In this document: piece after piece, positions 16,149 through 23,172 of the stretch
Numbering within the stretch: position 1 is the first letter of the stretch
How the letters are laid out: the number at the start of each line of letters is the position of its first letter
Origin: an uncultured Prevotellaceae bacterium
GTDB lineage: Bacteria; Bacteroidota; Bacteroidia; Bacteroidales; Bacteroidaceae
Assembly: GCA_947170495.1 (NCBI GenBank)
Contig: CAMVUB010000016.1
Coordinates: forward strand, 1 to 51,681
Length of the DNA: 51,681 nt
Direction of reading: 5' to 3'
Program-made: the position numbers and the translations under genes
The notes under the pieces: model-generated
The model's database searches: none
What the model saw: only the letters and a program-made list of their open reading frames with translations
Told to the model about the DNA's origin: nothing

Positions 16149-17795
16149 TCATTTCGTATGGACTGCAAGAGTAAATCTGTCGCTGCTTGTACCTGAACCG
16201 CCTGTGATATAGATACCATCAGTATTGTTCTGTACTCTAAAAGCTGTCCAGTTCGGCATGGTACCATTACTGCCGCGTTTAAACTTGTAGTAGCCATTAT
16301 CCTCAACCACCGTGATAACTCCGTTTGTAGTAGTGAAAGATGCATTAGAATTACCAACTTTAAATTGCACTGTACTACCTGTATAGAATGTGTCTCCGGT
16401 ATGAAGCACGGTGCCGACACTCAACGAAGTATAGATGACCTTTCCTGTGATGGTGCAAGTAGCAGTCTTGCCGCCTGCCGATGCGGTGATGGTTGCCGAG
16501 CCGTAACCCTTTGTGCCCTTCACTTCATATTCTCCCGTCGTTGCGTTGATGCTTACATAGTCAGGGTCGCTGCTCGACCAAGTGACGGTCTTTTCCGTTG
16601 CGTTGTCGGGCAAAACAGTTGCCGTAAGTGTCCCCTTGGAATTGACGAAAAGGGCTTCTGTAGGAGCGTTGTTGATTGTTATGCTGGATACGGGGACAAT
16701 GACAGTGACGGCACATGTGGCTGTCACGCCGCTGCCGTCATTGGCGGTGGCGGTGATGTTGGCGGTGCCTGCGGCTTTGGCAGTTACTACGCCGTCAGCA
16801 TCTACGGTGGCAACTGCGGTGTTGTCACTGTTCCAGGTATAGGTCTTGTCTGTAGCGTTGGAGGGGTCGATGGCAGTCACACTGAGTGTCTCGGTTGAAC
16901 CAACGTTAATGGTGGTCTCGGTCTTGTTCAGTGTGATGATGGTGACTTTAATGACTGCCGCCTTCTTTACGGCTTTGACGCTCTTCACCTTCTTCGTGCC
17001 CCCATAGGTGATGGTTACCACATCTCCAGGTTGCGGATTGGCGGGACTGATAGTCCAGTTGCCGGAATCCTCTGTGCCGTCGGCCAGGGTGACTTTATAG
17101 TTCTGTGTCACGGTCACGGTGCATGTGGCGGTCTTGTCGTCGCTGGTGTCATCGGTGCCGTTGGTTGCGGTAGCAGTAATGGTGGCTGTACCTGCGCTCA
17201 CGGCGGTCACTACACCATTAGCATCGACAGTAGCCACGGCATCATTACTCGTCGTCCATGACACAGTCTTGTCTTTGGCATTGGCGGGTGCAACGGTCGC
17301 AGTCAGCGTCAGCGTCTCGCCGCCAACGGTCAGCACAGCATCGTCCTGTGAAAGGGTTACGCCAGAGACAGGCGTGGCGTAGCCATAGACTTCAATCTTT
17401 TTTAAACCCTTACTTTGATTATTGCCACCATCAATGGGTGTGCCATTTATTCTCGGTGTCTTATCCTCTTCTGTGGTTTCTACTACAAATGGAGCTTCGC
17501 TGTCTGTTGCTGTACGATTGGCGTCGTCATAGAATATACATTTGGTGATGGTATATCCTTCGGCAGCGGTGACGGTTGCCGACCAACCGTATCCCCACCA
17601 GCCCCAGTTATCACTGTATGCTGAGGATCCATATGCAGTATAACTGAATGAAACGGTTGCCACATTCGCCGTACTGTAGCTGGCTTGCTCTTTGGCTGTT
17701 GCTGTAATTGTGGTCAGCAGCGTTTCGGTCTGCGCCCACGCGCCCGTAGCTACTGCTGCGAGCAGCACGAGCATTGAAAAGAATTTCTTTCTCAT
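16149..17795 (-). CDS. Secreted protein with three bacterial Ig-like (BIG_2) domains
   Basis: 548 residues. Signal peptide MRKKFFSMLVLLAAVATGAWAQ (cleavage after AWA). An N-terminal beta domain (about 25-135) is followed by BIG_2 repeats at about 142-230 (VSWTTSNDAVATVDANGVVT), 285-365 (YTWNSDNTAVATVDADGVVT) and 370-450 (VTWSSSDPDYVSINATTGEY). The C-terminal 95 residues form another beta module (VGTVLHTGDTFYTGSTVQFK). Unlike its neighbour it lacks the D-L-x-G-R tail. First gene of a two-gene operon with its own -7 box at 17877. The whole operon lies inside the segment that splits the BspA-like gene. Confidence 0.78.
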   Translation of the reverse strand: MRKKFFSMLVLLAAVATGAWAQTETLLTTITATAKEQASYSTANVATVSFSYTAYGSSAYSDNWGWWGYGWSATVTAAEGYTITKCIFYDDANRTATDSEAPFVVETTEEDKTPRINGTPIDGGNNQSKGLKKIEVYGYATPVSGVTLSQDDAVLTVGGETLTLTATVAPANAKDKTVSWTTSNDAVATVDANGVVTAVSAGTATITATATNGTDDTSDDKTATCTVTVTQNYKVTLADGTEDSGNWTISPANPQPGDVVTITYGGTKKVKSVKAVKKAAVIKVTIITLNKTETTINVGSTETLSVTAIDPSNATDKTYTWNSDNTAVATVDADGVVTAKAAGTANITATANDGSGVTATCAVTVIVPVSSITINNAPTEALFVNSKGTLTATVLPDNATEKTVTWSSSDPDYVSINATTGEYEVKGTKGYGSATITASAGGKTATCTITGKVIYTSLSVGTVLHTGDTFYTGSTVQFKVGNSNASFTTTNGVITVVEDNGYYKFKRGSNGTMPNWTAFRVQNNTDGIYITGGSGTSSDRFTLAVHTK

Positions 17796-17876
17796 AGTCT
17801 CTTGTTTTTATGATGTTATACTTGTTTTTTATTTTAAAAAAGTTTATTATTTCATGTGTTTTTTGTATAACGCGTG

Positions 17877-17884
17877 CAAAGTTA
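17877..17884 (-). promoter_or_regulatory. -7 promoter box of the BIG_2 operon
   Basis: TAACTTTG on the minus strand, about 80 bases before the ATG at 17795. Together with the terminator at 15241-15280 it makes the operon self-contained within the inserted segment. Confidence 0.55.
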
Positions 17885-18022
17885 CTGCAAGCATATGAAC
17901 CATAAGAACGACTTACATGGATATCGTCAGTGGTTACATGTAGGCATACACCTCTGTCATAAGCAACAGGACGAGATAGAAAGTACTTTTGTTTTCATAA
18001 GCATTTCAGTTTTTTAGTTTGT

Positions 18023-18364
18023 TTATTTAAGGAAAGAATATTCCCCGATACAAGTTACAGAATTAGGAATCACTATTGATGAAAGCACGCTGCAACCATA
18101 GAAAGCATAATCCCCGATGGAGGTTATGCCTCCTGCAACTAATATTTTCTTAATACTTGTCCTATATTGATGCCATGGAGCTGGCTCCCTGCTAATTCTA
18201 TACATGTCAGCATAATCTGACATCTTACCATGCCCTGTAATCGTTAGCGTCTGCGTGCTCTCTTTATAAGTGTAGGTCAGATTCTCTCCACATGTGCCGC
18301 TGTCATCGGCATAAGAGAATAATGGTAGTAAGAAAGCAATCAAAAAGGTAATAAGTTGTTTCAT
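18023..18364 (-). pseudogene. BspA-like leucine-rich-repeat protein, 5' part (truncated)
   Basis: 113 residues with a signal peptide (MKQLITFLIAFLLPLFSYAD), the BspA N-terminal module (LTYTYKESTQTLTITGHGKM, APWHQYRTSIKKILVAGGI) and one and a half LRR_5 repeats (TSIGDYAFYGCSVLSSIVIP, NSVTCIGEYSF). It stops two codons later in the middle of a repeat (F-L-K-stop). The missing continuation, QDCSNLTSI, begins at 14978 in the same reading phase, so a single gene appears to have been cut by about 3.05 kb of new DNA. The start is preceded by a leader shared with the intact BspA-like gene at 45961. Confidence 0.75.
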
Positions 18365-18600
18365 AGTCGTTATTGTTTAGGTTTTTATTATCGTTTGAGC
18401 ATAAGACAACAAAAACGTGGACAATTTACATCGTCTACGTTTCCGAGGTGTTGGGGCTACCTAATCATCTTAAACGAGTAAATGTCCACGCCGAGCGGCG
18501 TGAACGATCTACTTCAGTTCTTGATGATTTCCTTCAAATTCCCCAATCTTTCGGAAACAAGAATCAAAAGTGGACGTTCAGTCTTATGTCCTTATGATGT
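18365..18600 (-). ncRNA. Candidate structured leader RNA upstream of the BspA-like gene
   Basis: Read on the minus strand from 18590: a conserved CGTCCACTT--GATTCTTGTT block, a long stem (GTTTCCGA with TCGGAAAC, then TTGGGG with CCCCAA), an inner stem (AATCATC with GATGATT), an apical CACGCC-GCTC-GGCGTG hairpin, and finally ACGTAGAC ... GTCCACGT followed by TTTTTGTTG, which resembles an intrinsic terminator. The same first and last blocks occur before the BspA-like gene at 45961, where a different but still complementary stem is used. No known RNA family was recognised. Candidate only. Confidence 0.5.
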
Positions 18601-18806
18601 TGTCTATGTCATAGTGAGTTGTTAAGGGTTCAACATATCTTAATCAGGCCGCCTCCGCTGAGGTTGAATCGGCTTCGAAAAGCCTTCTTCGTGGCCCTTT
18701 TGCTTGCAAAAGTAGCGAATAGTTTTGAATCCGCTGCAAAATTATCAGCTTTTTTCGAGATGAGGCACAAAAAAGCACGCTTAGACCCTTTTTTACACGA
18801 CGCGTC
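18601..18806. other. Spacer with a minus-strand promoter box
   Basis: No gene. TACTTTTG on the minus strand (18707-18714) fits the -7 consensus and could start a transcript through the structured leader towards 18364, about 340 bases away. Confidence 0.45.
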
Positions 18807-20105
18807 TTATGGGGTGTCTTCGAGGGCGGGGATGTCGTCGAGGTCGGTGAGTTGGGGAAGCGGGTTCTTGTCGCTCTGCTTGGCGCCGAGTTTCTGGAGC
18901 TTGCCGCAGGTCTGAAGGATGCTCTGGCCGGTGGGCTGGAGCTTGCGCTCGCCATCCTCGTAGGCTTGCTGGGCTTTCTGCAGGGAGGCGCCGATGGCCT
19001 GGTATTTCTTCATGAACTGCCCCACGCGGTCCATCATCTCGCTGGCGAGGGCATAGACTTTCTCGTGGTTCTGTGCCTGCGCGATCTGTGTCCAGGTGAG
19101 GCTGATGATGCGGAGGGCGGCGAAGAGCGTCTGCTCGTCGGCGATATATACGCCGCGTTCCATGGAGCGGCGCCACAGGTCGGGCTGGGCGTTGAGGGCT
19201 GTCCATAGGGCGCCGGTGTTGGGCACGAACATGATGACATAGTCCATCTTCACCTTCGGCGGCTGTATGTAGGCGCTGTAGTCCTTGTGCGCCAGGCGGT
19301 TTACCTGTTCCTTGAGGCTGGCCACGTGGGCTGCGAGATAGCGCTGGCGGTCGGTTTCTGTGTCGGCGTTGACATAGTCCATGTAGGCCGCCAGCGACAC
19401 CTTGGCGTCGATGATGACCTCGCGGCGCTGGTCGAGATGCAGGATGACATCGGGGCGCAGGCGCGCACCGTCGTCGCTCACGACGGCTGTGCCGGAGGCA
19501 TCGCGGATAGTGGCTTGTGTGTCGTAGTGCACGCCGCGTGTCAGGCCTTGTGCTTCGAGCAGCTCGTCGAGGACGGCCTCGCCCCAGTTGCCCTGCACGG
19601 TGTTGCTGTGGCGGAAGACGCGCGTCAGCTCGTCGGTGCTTTTGCGGGTGGCTTCGCTCTGTTGCATCATCTGTTCGATGATGGTCTTCAGGGCTCCGCT
19701 GTCGGCGCTCTGCTTGACCTGGGTCTCGGACATGGCCTTCTGCATCTTGTCGATGGTCTCGCGCAGGGGCGTGACAATCTGGCCGATGCTGCCTGCCGAT
19801 GCCTCCTGAAACTCCTTCTGGCGCTCACGCAGCATGACATTCGTGGCATCGCGCAGCTGTGCGGTCACCTTGGCGATGGTCTCGTCGAAGCGGACCTGCT
19901 GTGCGTTGAGGGCTTCTGCGTGGCGCTGTTCTTGTGCTGCCTGCGTCTCCTGGTGGTGCTTCTCGGCTTCGGCCAGCTGCTGGCGCACGGCCTCTTCTCG
20001 GAGCTGGGACATCGCCTCAGCCATCTGCAGACGGTTGCGCATGAGATACCACGCGACGAGGGCGCCCACGACGGCGCCAATGGCAATTCCAATGATTATT
20101 TCCAT
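18807..20105 (-). CDS. rmuC: DNA recombination protein RmuC
   Basis: 432 residues. A single N-terminal membrane helix (MEIIIGIAIGAVVGALVAWY) is followed by a long coiled coil (about 25-120), then the RmuC domain: NTVQGNWGEAVLDELLEAQG, GARLRPDVILHLDQRREVII, DAKVSLAAYMDYVNADTE, DYVIMFVPNTGALWTALN. The domain has a PD-(D/E)xK-like nuclease core (RPDVI ... IIDAKVS) and limits inversions at short inverted repeats in E. coli. That is of some interest in a genome this rich in palindromes. A TACCTTTG box lies 23 bases upstream (20128-20135). Length is normal. The C-terminal tail is variable and acidic. Confidence 0.92.
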   Translation of the reverse strand: MEIIIGIAIGAVVGALVAWYLMRNRLQMAEAMSQLREEAVRQQLAEAEKHHQETQAAQEQRHAEALNAQQVRFDETIAKVTAQLRDATNVMLRERQKEFQEASAGSIGQIVTPLRETIDKMQKAMSETQVKQSADSGALKTIIEQMMQQSEATRKSTDELTRVFRHSNTVQGNWGEAVLDELLEAQGLTRGVHYDTQATIRDASGTAVVSDDGARLRPDVILHLDQRREVIIDAKVSLAAYMDYVNADTETDRQRYLAAHVASLKEQVNRLAHKDYSAYIQPPKVKMDYVIMFVPNTGALWTALNAQPDLWRRSMERGVYIADEQTLFAALRIISLTWTQIAQAQNHEKVYALASEMMDRVGQFMKKYQAIGASLQKAQQAYEDGERKLQPTGQSILQTCGKLQKLGAKQSDKNPLPQLTDLDDIPALEDTP

Positions 20106-20127
20106 GGCGAAATTGATTATTTGCTGA

Positions 20128-20135
20128 CAAAGGTA
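20128..20135 (-). promoter_or_regulatory. -7 promoter box of rmuC
   Basis: TACCTTTG on the minus strand, 23 bases before the rmuC ATG. Confidence 0.6.
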
Positions 20136-20192
20136 CGAAAAAGAAATGAAATGCAGCTCTTTTTCGCGGAAAAAATTATTTCGCGGCCGCTA

Positions 20193-20978
20193 TCATCGCA
20201 CGCGCAGCTCCCAGAAAGCGACGGCGGAGGCGGCAGCCACGTTGAGGCTGTCCACGCCGTGAGCCATGGGGATGCGGACGACATAGTCGGCGGCCGTGAT
20301 CGTGGCGTGGGGGAGGCCGTCGCCCTCGGTGCCCATGATCAGCGCAAGGCGTTCCTCGGCCGCCAGCCGCGGGTCGTCGAGGCTCACGGAGTCATCCGTC
20401 AACGCCATGGCGGCCGTCTTGAAGCCCAAGGCATGCAGCTGCTCTTGGAGGGTTGCAGTGCCCACGGCGTCGTTCGCCTCTATCCATCCCCAGGGCACCA
20501 GGAATACGCTCCCCATCGACACCCTCACGGCGCGACGGTTCAGCGGGTCGCACGAATTGGTCGTCAGCAGCACCGCATCGATGCCCAGAGCCGCCGCCGA
20601 GCGGAAGATGGCACCGATGTTGGTGGTATCTACCACGCCGTCGATGACCACGATGCGGCGGGCACCGCGGCAGATATCTTCCAGGGGACGCGGCTGAGGA
20701 CGTCGCATGGCGCAGAGTACACCGCGTGTGAGCGTATATCCCGTCAGCTCAGCCAGCAGCTCACGCGCTCCGGTATAAATAGGGATGTCGCCCACACGCG
20801 CGACGATGTCCTTGGCATCTCCCTCGATATGGCGTTGCTCGCAGAGGAGTGACAACGGCTCGTAGCCCGCGTCCAATGCCACGCGAATCACCTTAGGACT
20901 TTCCACGATGAATACGCCCTTTTCGGGCTCCAGCCGATTGCGCAACTGGGCCTCAGTGAGCGAGGCGAAGACTGCCAC
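20193..20978 (-). CDS. TrmH/SpoU-family RNA 2'-O-ribose methyltransferase
   Basis: 261 residues. An N-terminal substrate-binding part (GVFIVESPKVIRVALDAGYE) precedes the SPOUT domain with its three motifs: NIGAIFRSAAALG (120-132), IMGTEGDGLP (214-223) and IPMAHGVDSLNVAAASAVAF (236-255). These form the knotted S-adenosylmethionine site. It would methylate a ribose 2'-hydroxyl in tRNA or 23S rRNA; the target cannot be told from sequence. The start is a GTG (20978); no ATG is available in frame before a stop. It is read in the same direction as the RsmI-like gene upstream, with a tandem-repeat spacer between them. Confidence 0.88.
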   Translation of the reverse strand: MAVFASLTEAQLRNRLEPEKGVFIVESPKVIRVALDAGYEPLSLLCEQRHIEGDAKDIVARVGDIPIYTGARELLAELTGYTLTRGVLCAMRRPQPRPLEDICRGARRIVVIDGVVDTTNIGAIFRSAAALGIDAVLLTTNSCDPLNRRAVRVSMGSVFLVPWGWIEANDAVGTATLQEQLHALGFKTAAMALTDDSVSLDDPRLAAEERLALIMGTEGDGLPHATITAADYVVRIPMAHGVDSLNVAAASAVAFWELRVR

Positions 20979-21011
20979 GCCGGGGTGATGGAGGGAGGTA
21001 ATTGTGGTGAT

Positions 21012-21077
21012 AGGGTTGAGGGTTTATGGTTGAGGGTAATTTTCAATCTCTCAATTTTTCAATCTTTCAATCTTTCA
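21012..21077. repeat. Short tandem repeat spacer (TTTCAAT units)
   Basis: Consecutive TTTCAATC-like units and a TTGAGGGTTTATGG pair. They supply the stop codon of the RsmI-like gene. Confidence 0.7.
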
Positions 21078-21785
21078 ATTTCCTCCAAAGAGGAAGATGG
21101 CGGGCGTCTTGGAGAGGTCGGGGAGGGTGGTGCGGCGCCAGTCGGCAATGGTATGCGTGTGAATCCACTCGCTGTCGGTGGTGATGCCGGCGGCGATGCA
21201 GAGGCGCGTCTGCGGGCGGAGCGTCTGGCAGAGCGTGGCGAAGAGCTTCGCGTTGCGGTAGGGCGTCTCTATGAAGAGCTGTGTCTGGTGTTCGCGCACG
21301 GCGCGCTCCTCCAGTTGCTTGAGGCGTTTCATGCGGTCGGCAGGGTCGATGGGCAGGTAGCCGTGGAAGGCGAAGCTCTGACCGTTGAGCCCCGAGGCCA
21401 TCACCGCCAGAATCATGGATGAGGGGCCTACGAGCGGGACAACCTTAAAGCCTTTGCGCTGGGCGATGGCCACCACGTCGGCCCCAGGGTCGGCCACGGC
21501 AGGGCAGCCGGCTTCGGAGATGACGCCCACGCTCTCACCTGCCTCCAGCGGCTTCAGGTATTTGGCAAACAGTGCTGCATCGGCGTGCTTGCCCATGGGA
21601 TAGAACGTGAGCTCGTCGATGTTGATGTCGCGATCCACACGCTTGAGGAAGCGGCGTGCAGAACGCACCTCTTCCACGATGAAATGGCGGATTTTGAGTA
21701 TCACCTCACGGTTATAGGCAGGCAACACACGCTCTTGTGGTGTGTCACCCAACTCCACGGGGATGAGAAAGAGGGAGGGGGTCAT
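21075..21785 (-). CDS. RsmI-like SAM-dependent methyltransferase (tetrapyrrole-methylase fold)
   Basis: 236 residues. SLFLIPVELGDTP, then ISEAGCPAVADPGADVVAIA (the conserved S-x-AGxPxxxDPG loop), VVPLVGPSSMILAVMASGLN and FAFHGYLP are the signature of the RsmI branch, which methylates C1402 of 16S rRNA with S-adenosylmethionine. The N-terminal half departs from true RsmI (long VRSARRFLKRVDRDINIDEL), as in the second Bacteroidota paralogue, so the exact substrate is uncertain. The ATG overlaps the stop of the GldB-like gene (ATGA), showing coupling. The reading frame ends in a TTTCAAT-type tandem repeat (21012-21077), which supplies the stop codon. Confidence 0.8.
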   Translation of the reverse strand: MTPSLFLIPVELGDTPQERVLPAYNREVILKIRHFIVEEVRSARRFLKRVDRDINIDELTFYPMGKHADAALFAKYLKPLEAGESVGVISEAGCPAVADPGADVVAIAQRKGFKVVPLVGPSSMILAVMASGLNGQSFAFHGYLPIDPADRMKRLKQLEERAVREHQTQLFIETPYRNAKLFATLCQTLRPQTRLCIAAGITTDSEWIHTHTIADWRRTTLPDLSKTPAIFLFGGN

Positions 21786-22402
21786 CGGGAATATTGCTGA
21801 TAGGCATTGATGGCATCGCGGACGATGGCATCGCGCGTCATTTGGGCCCGTTGTTCGGCGGTGTAGTATTCAGCGTACAGCGGGAAGTCCTCGCCGAGGT
21901 ATTTGTCGAGGCTGATGCCGATGAGCGTATCGCTCACGACAATGCTCTGGTTGAGGCAGGACACCTGCGTGTAGATGTGAGGCATCTTGAAGTTGGGGTC
22001 TTGCTTCTTCAGTTCCTCAAAGGCGCTGTTGAGGTCGGCCTCGATATCGCTCATGTCGCTGTACTGGCGGTGTACCTCGTCGAGCAGCACCTGAACGGTG
22101 GAGTCGAGGTAATAATGGCGCAGACGCAGCTCCACGTCGGGCTCGTTCACGACACCCAGCTTCAGGACATCCTCGATTAGCAGCTTTGTCTGCATGGGGT
22201 ACTGCGTGTTCATGCGGTGTAGCGCCGTGTAGCTGCCCAATGAGACGTATTCATCAAGCACGCGGTCGTAGCGGTCCAGCACCACCGCGTTCTCGTCCGG
22301 TCCCCCCTTTTTCCAGTCTTTCCAAGGCTGTGCTGTCCAACTCCACACGCCGATGGCGCAGAGGAGTATCAACAGGATGAAAAGAGGGAAATGACGCTTC
22401 AT
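21782..22402 (-). CDS. GldB-related gliding-motility-type protein
   Basis: 206 residues. An N-terminal hydrophobic segment (FPLFILLILLCAIGVWSW) has no lipobox in good position, so membrane anchoring is likely. The later signature PHIYTQVSCLNQSIVVSDTL, GISLDKYLGEDFPLYAEYYT resembles GldB, a lipoprotein of the Bacteroidota gliding/type IX system that is also conserved in non-gliding species, where its role is unclear. Start of a two-gene operon with the RsmI-like gene. A TATCTTTG box at 22431-22438 lies 29 bases upstream. Confidence 0.7.
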   Translation of the reverse strand: MKRHFPLFILLILLCAIGVWSWTAQPWKDWKKGGPDENAVVLDRYDRVLDEYVSLGSYTALHRMNTQYPMQTKLLIEDVLKLGVVNEPDVELRLRHYYLDSTVQVLLDEVHRQYSDMSDIEADLNSAFEELKKQDPNFKMPHIYTQVSCLNQSIVVSDTLIGISLDKYLGEDFPLYAEYYTAEQRAQMTRDAIVRDAINAYQQYSR

Positions 22403-22430
22403 GAATCTTTATCTTTGTTAAAATTCGGCA

Positions 22431-22438
22431 CAAAGATA
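22431..22438 (-). promoter_or_regulatory. -7 promoter box of the gldB-like operon
   Basis: TATCTTTG on the minus strand, divergent from the box at 22503-22510. Confidence 0.6.
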
Positions 22439-22502
22439 GTGAAAACTTGTTTACGAACCAAACAAAATGCTAAAAAACTTAAAGATTTACTGAAAAATGT
22501 GC

Positions 22503-22510
22503 TACCTTTG
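22503..22510 (+). promoter_or_regulatory. -7 promoter box of the flavodoxin-like gene
   Basis: TACCTTTG, 41 bases before the ATG at 22551. It excludes the longer reading frame that would start at 22497. Confidence 0.6.
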
Positions 22511-22550
22511 TCCCCGTAGTCGCGTATGTACCTTATTTATCAGTACGATA

Positions 22551-23156
22551 ATGAAAGTTTTACTCATCAATGGAAGTCCCCGCGAGAACGGGAATACATT
22601 CACTGCCCTCAGCGAGGTGGCCAAGACTTTGAACGCCGAAGGCATCGACACCGAAATCATCCATCTCGGCAAGAAAGCCGTGCAGGGCTGCATCGCCTGC
22701 GGGTGGTGCGGTCGCACGGGACGGTGCACGTACCACGACGACCTCTACTATCAGGTGATGCGTAGTGTGAAGGACGGCATCGACGGCCTCGTCATCGGGT
22801 CGCCCGTCTATTATGGCGGCCCCAACGGCTCGCTCTGTGCCCTGCTCGACCGCGTCTTCTACTCGTTGGGCCCCGACCTCCAGTACAAGCCCGGCGCCAG
22901 CGTTGTCGTATGCCGTCGCGGTGGAGCCTCGGCCGCCTTCGACCGCCTGAACAAGTACTTCACCATCCTGAACATGCCCGTCGTCAGCTCCCAGTATTGG
23001 AATATGGCTTATGGCCAGACACCCGGACAGGTGGCACAGGATGAAGAGGGTATGCAGACCATGCGCACCCTTGCCCGCAATATGTCGTGGATGATCAAGC
23101 AGTTGAAGGGCCGCCCCGAGCAGGAGCGCCGCGTTTCCACCAACTTCATCCGTTAA
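22551..23156 (+). CDS. NAD(P)H-dependent flavin oxidoreductase, flavodoxin-like (FMN_red type)
   Basis: 201 residues. MKVLLINGSPRENGNTFTAL is the FMN phosphate-binding loop of flavodoxin-fold reductases. GCIACGWCGRTGRCTYHDDL supplies the cysteine-rich stretch of the iron-sulfur-flavoprotein-like subgroup, and DGLVIGSPVYYGGPNGSLCA binds the flavin ring. It probably reduces a quinone, flavin or nitro compound with NAD(P)H. The start is the ATG at 22551; the upstream frame overlaps its promoter. It is followed 16 bases later by tamB, but no functional link is evident. Confidence 0.85.
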   Translation: MKVLLINGSPRENGNTFTALSEVAKTLNAEGIDTEIIHLGKKAVQGCIACGWCGRTGRCTYHDDLYYQVMRSVKDGIDGLVIGSPVYYGGPNGSLCALLDRVFYSLGPDLQYKPGASVVVCRRGGASAAFDRLNKYFTILNMPVVSSQYWNMAYGQTPGQVAQDEEGMQTMRTLARNMSWMIKQLKGRPEQERRVSTNFIR

Positions 23157-23172
23157 CGTATAAGCTCATAGA

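Noticed and set aside
14978..18032. Classical transposon insertion
   Set aside because: No transposase, no terminal inverted repeats, and only two shared bases at the breakpoints; reported instead as an unexplained insertion.
18373..18597. 74-residue open frame on the plus strand
   Set aside because: It overlaps the conserved structured leader and its sequence tracks the hairpins; nothing protein-like is recognisable.
19287..20852. 521-residue open frame on the plus strand
   Set aside because: It lies opposite rmuC and the TrmH-family gene, which have clear family motifs; long antisense frames are expected at this GC content. Same reasoning for 1706-2926, 7418-8656, 28400-29797 and 40402-41865.
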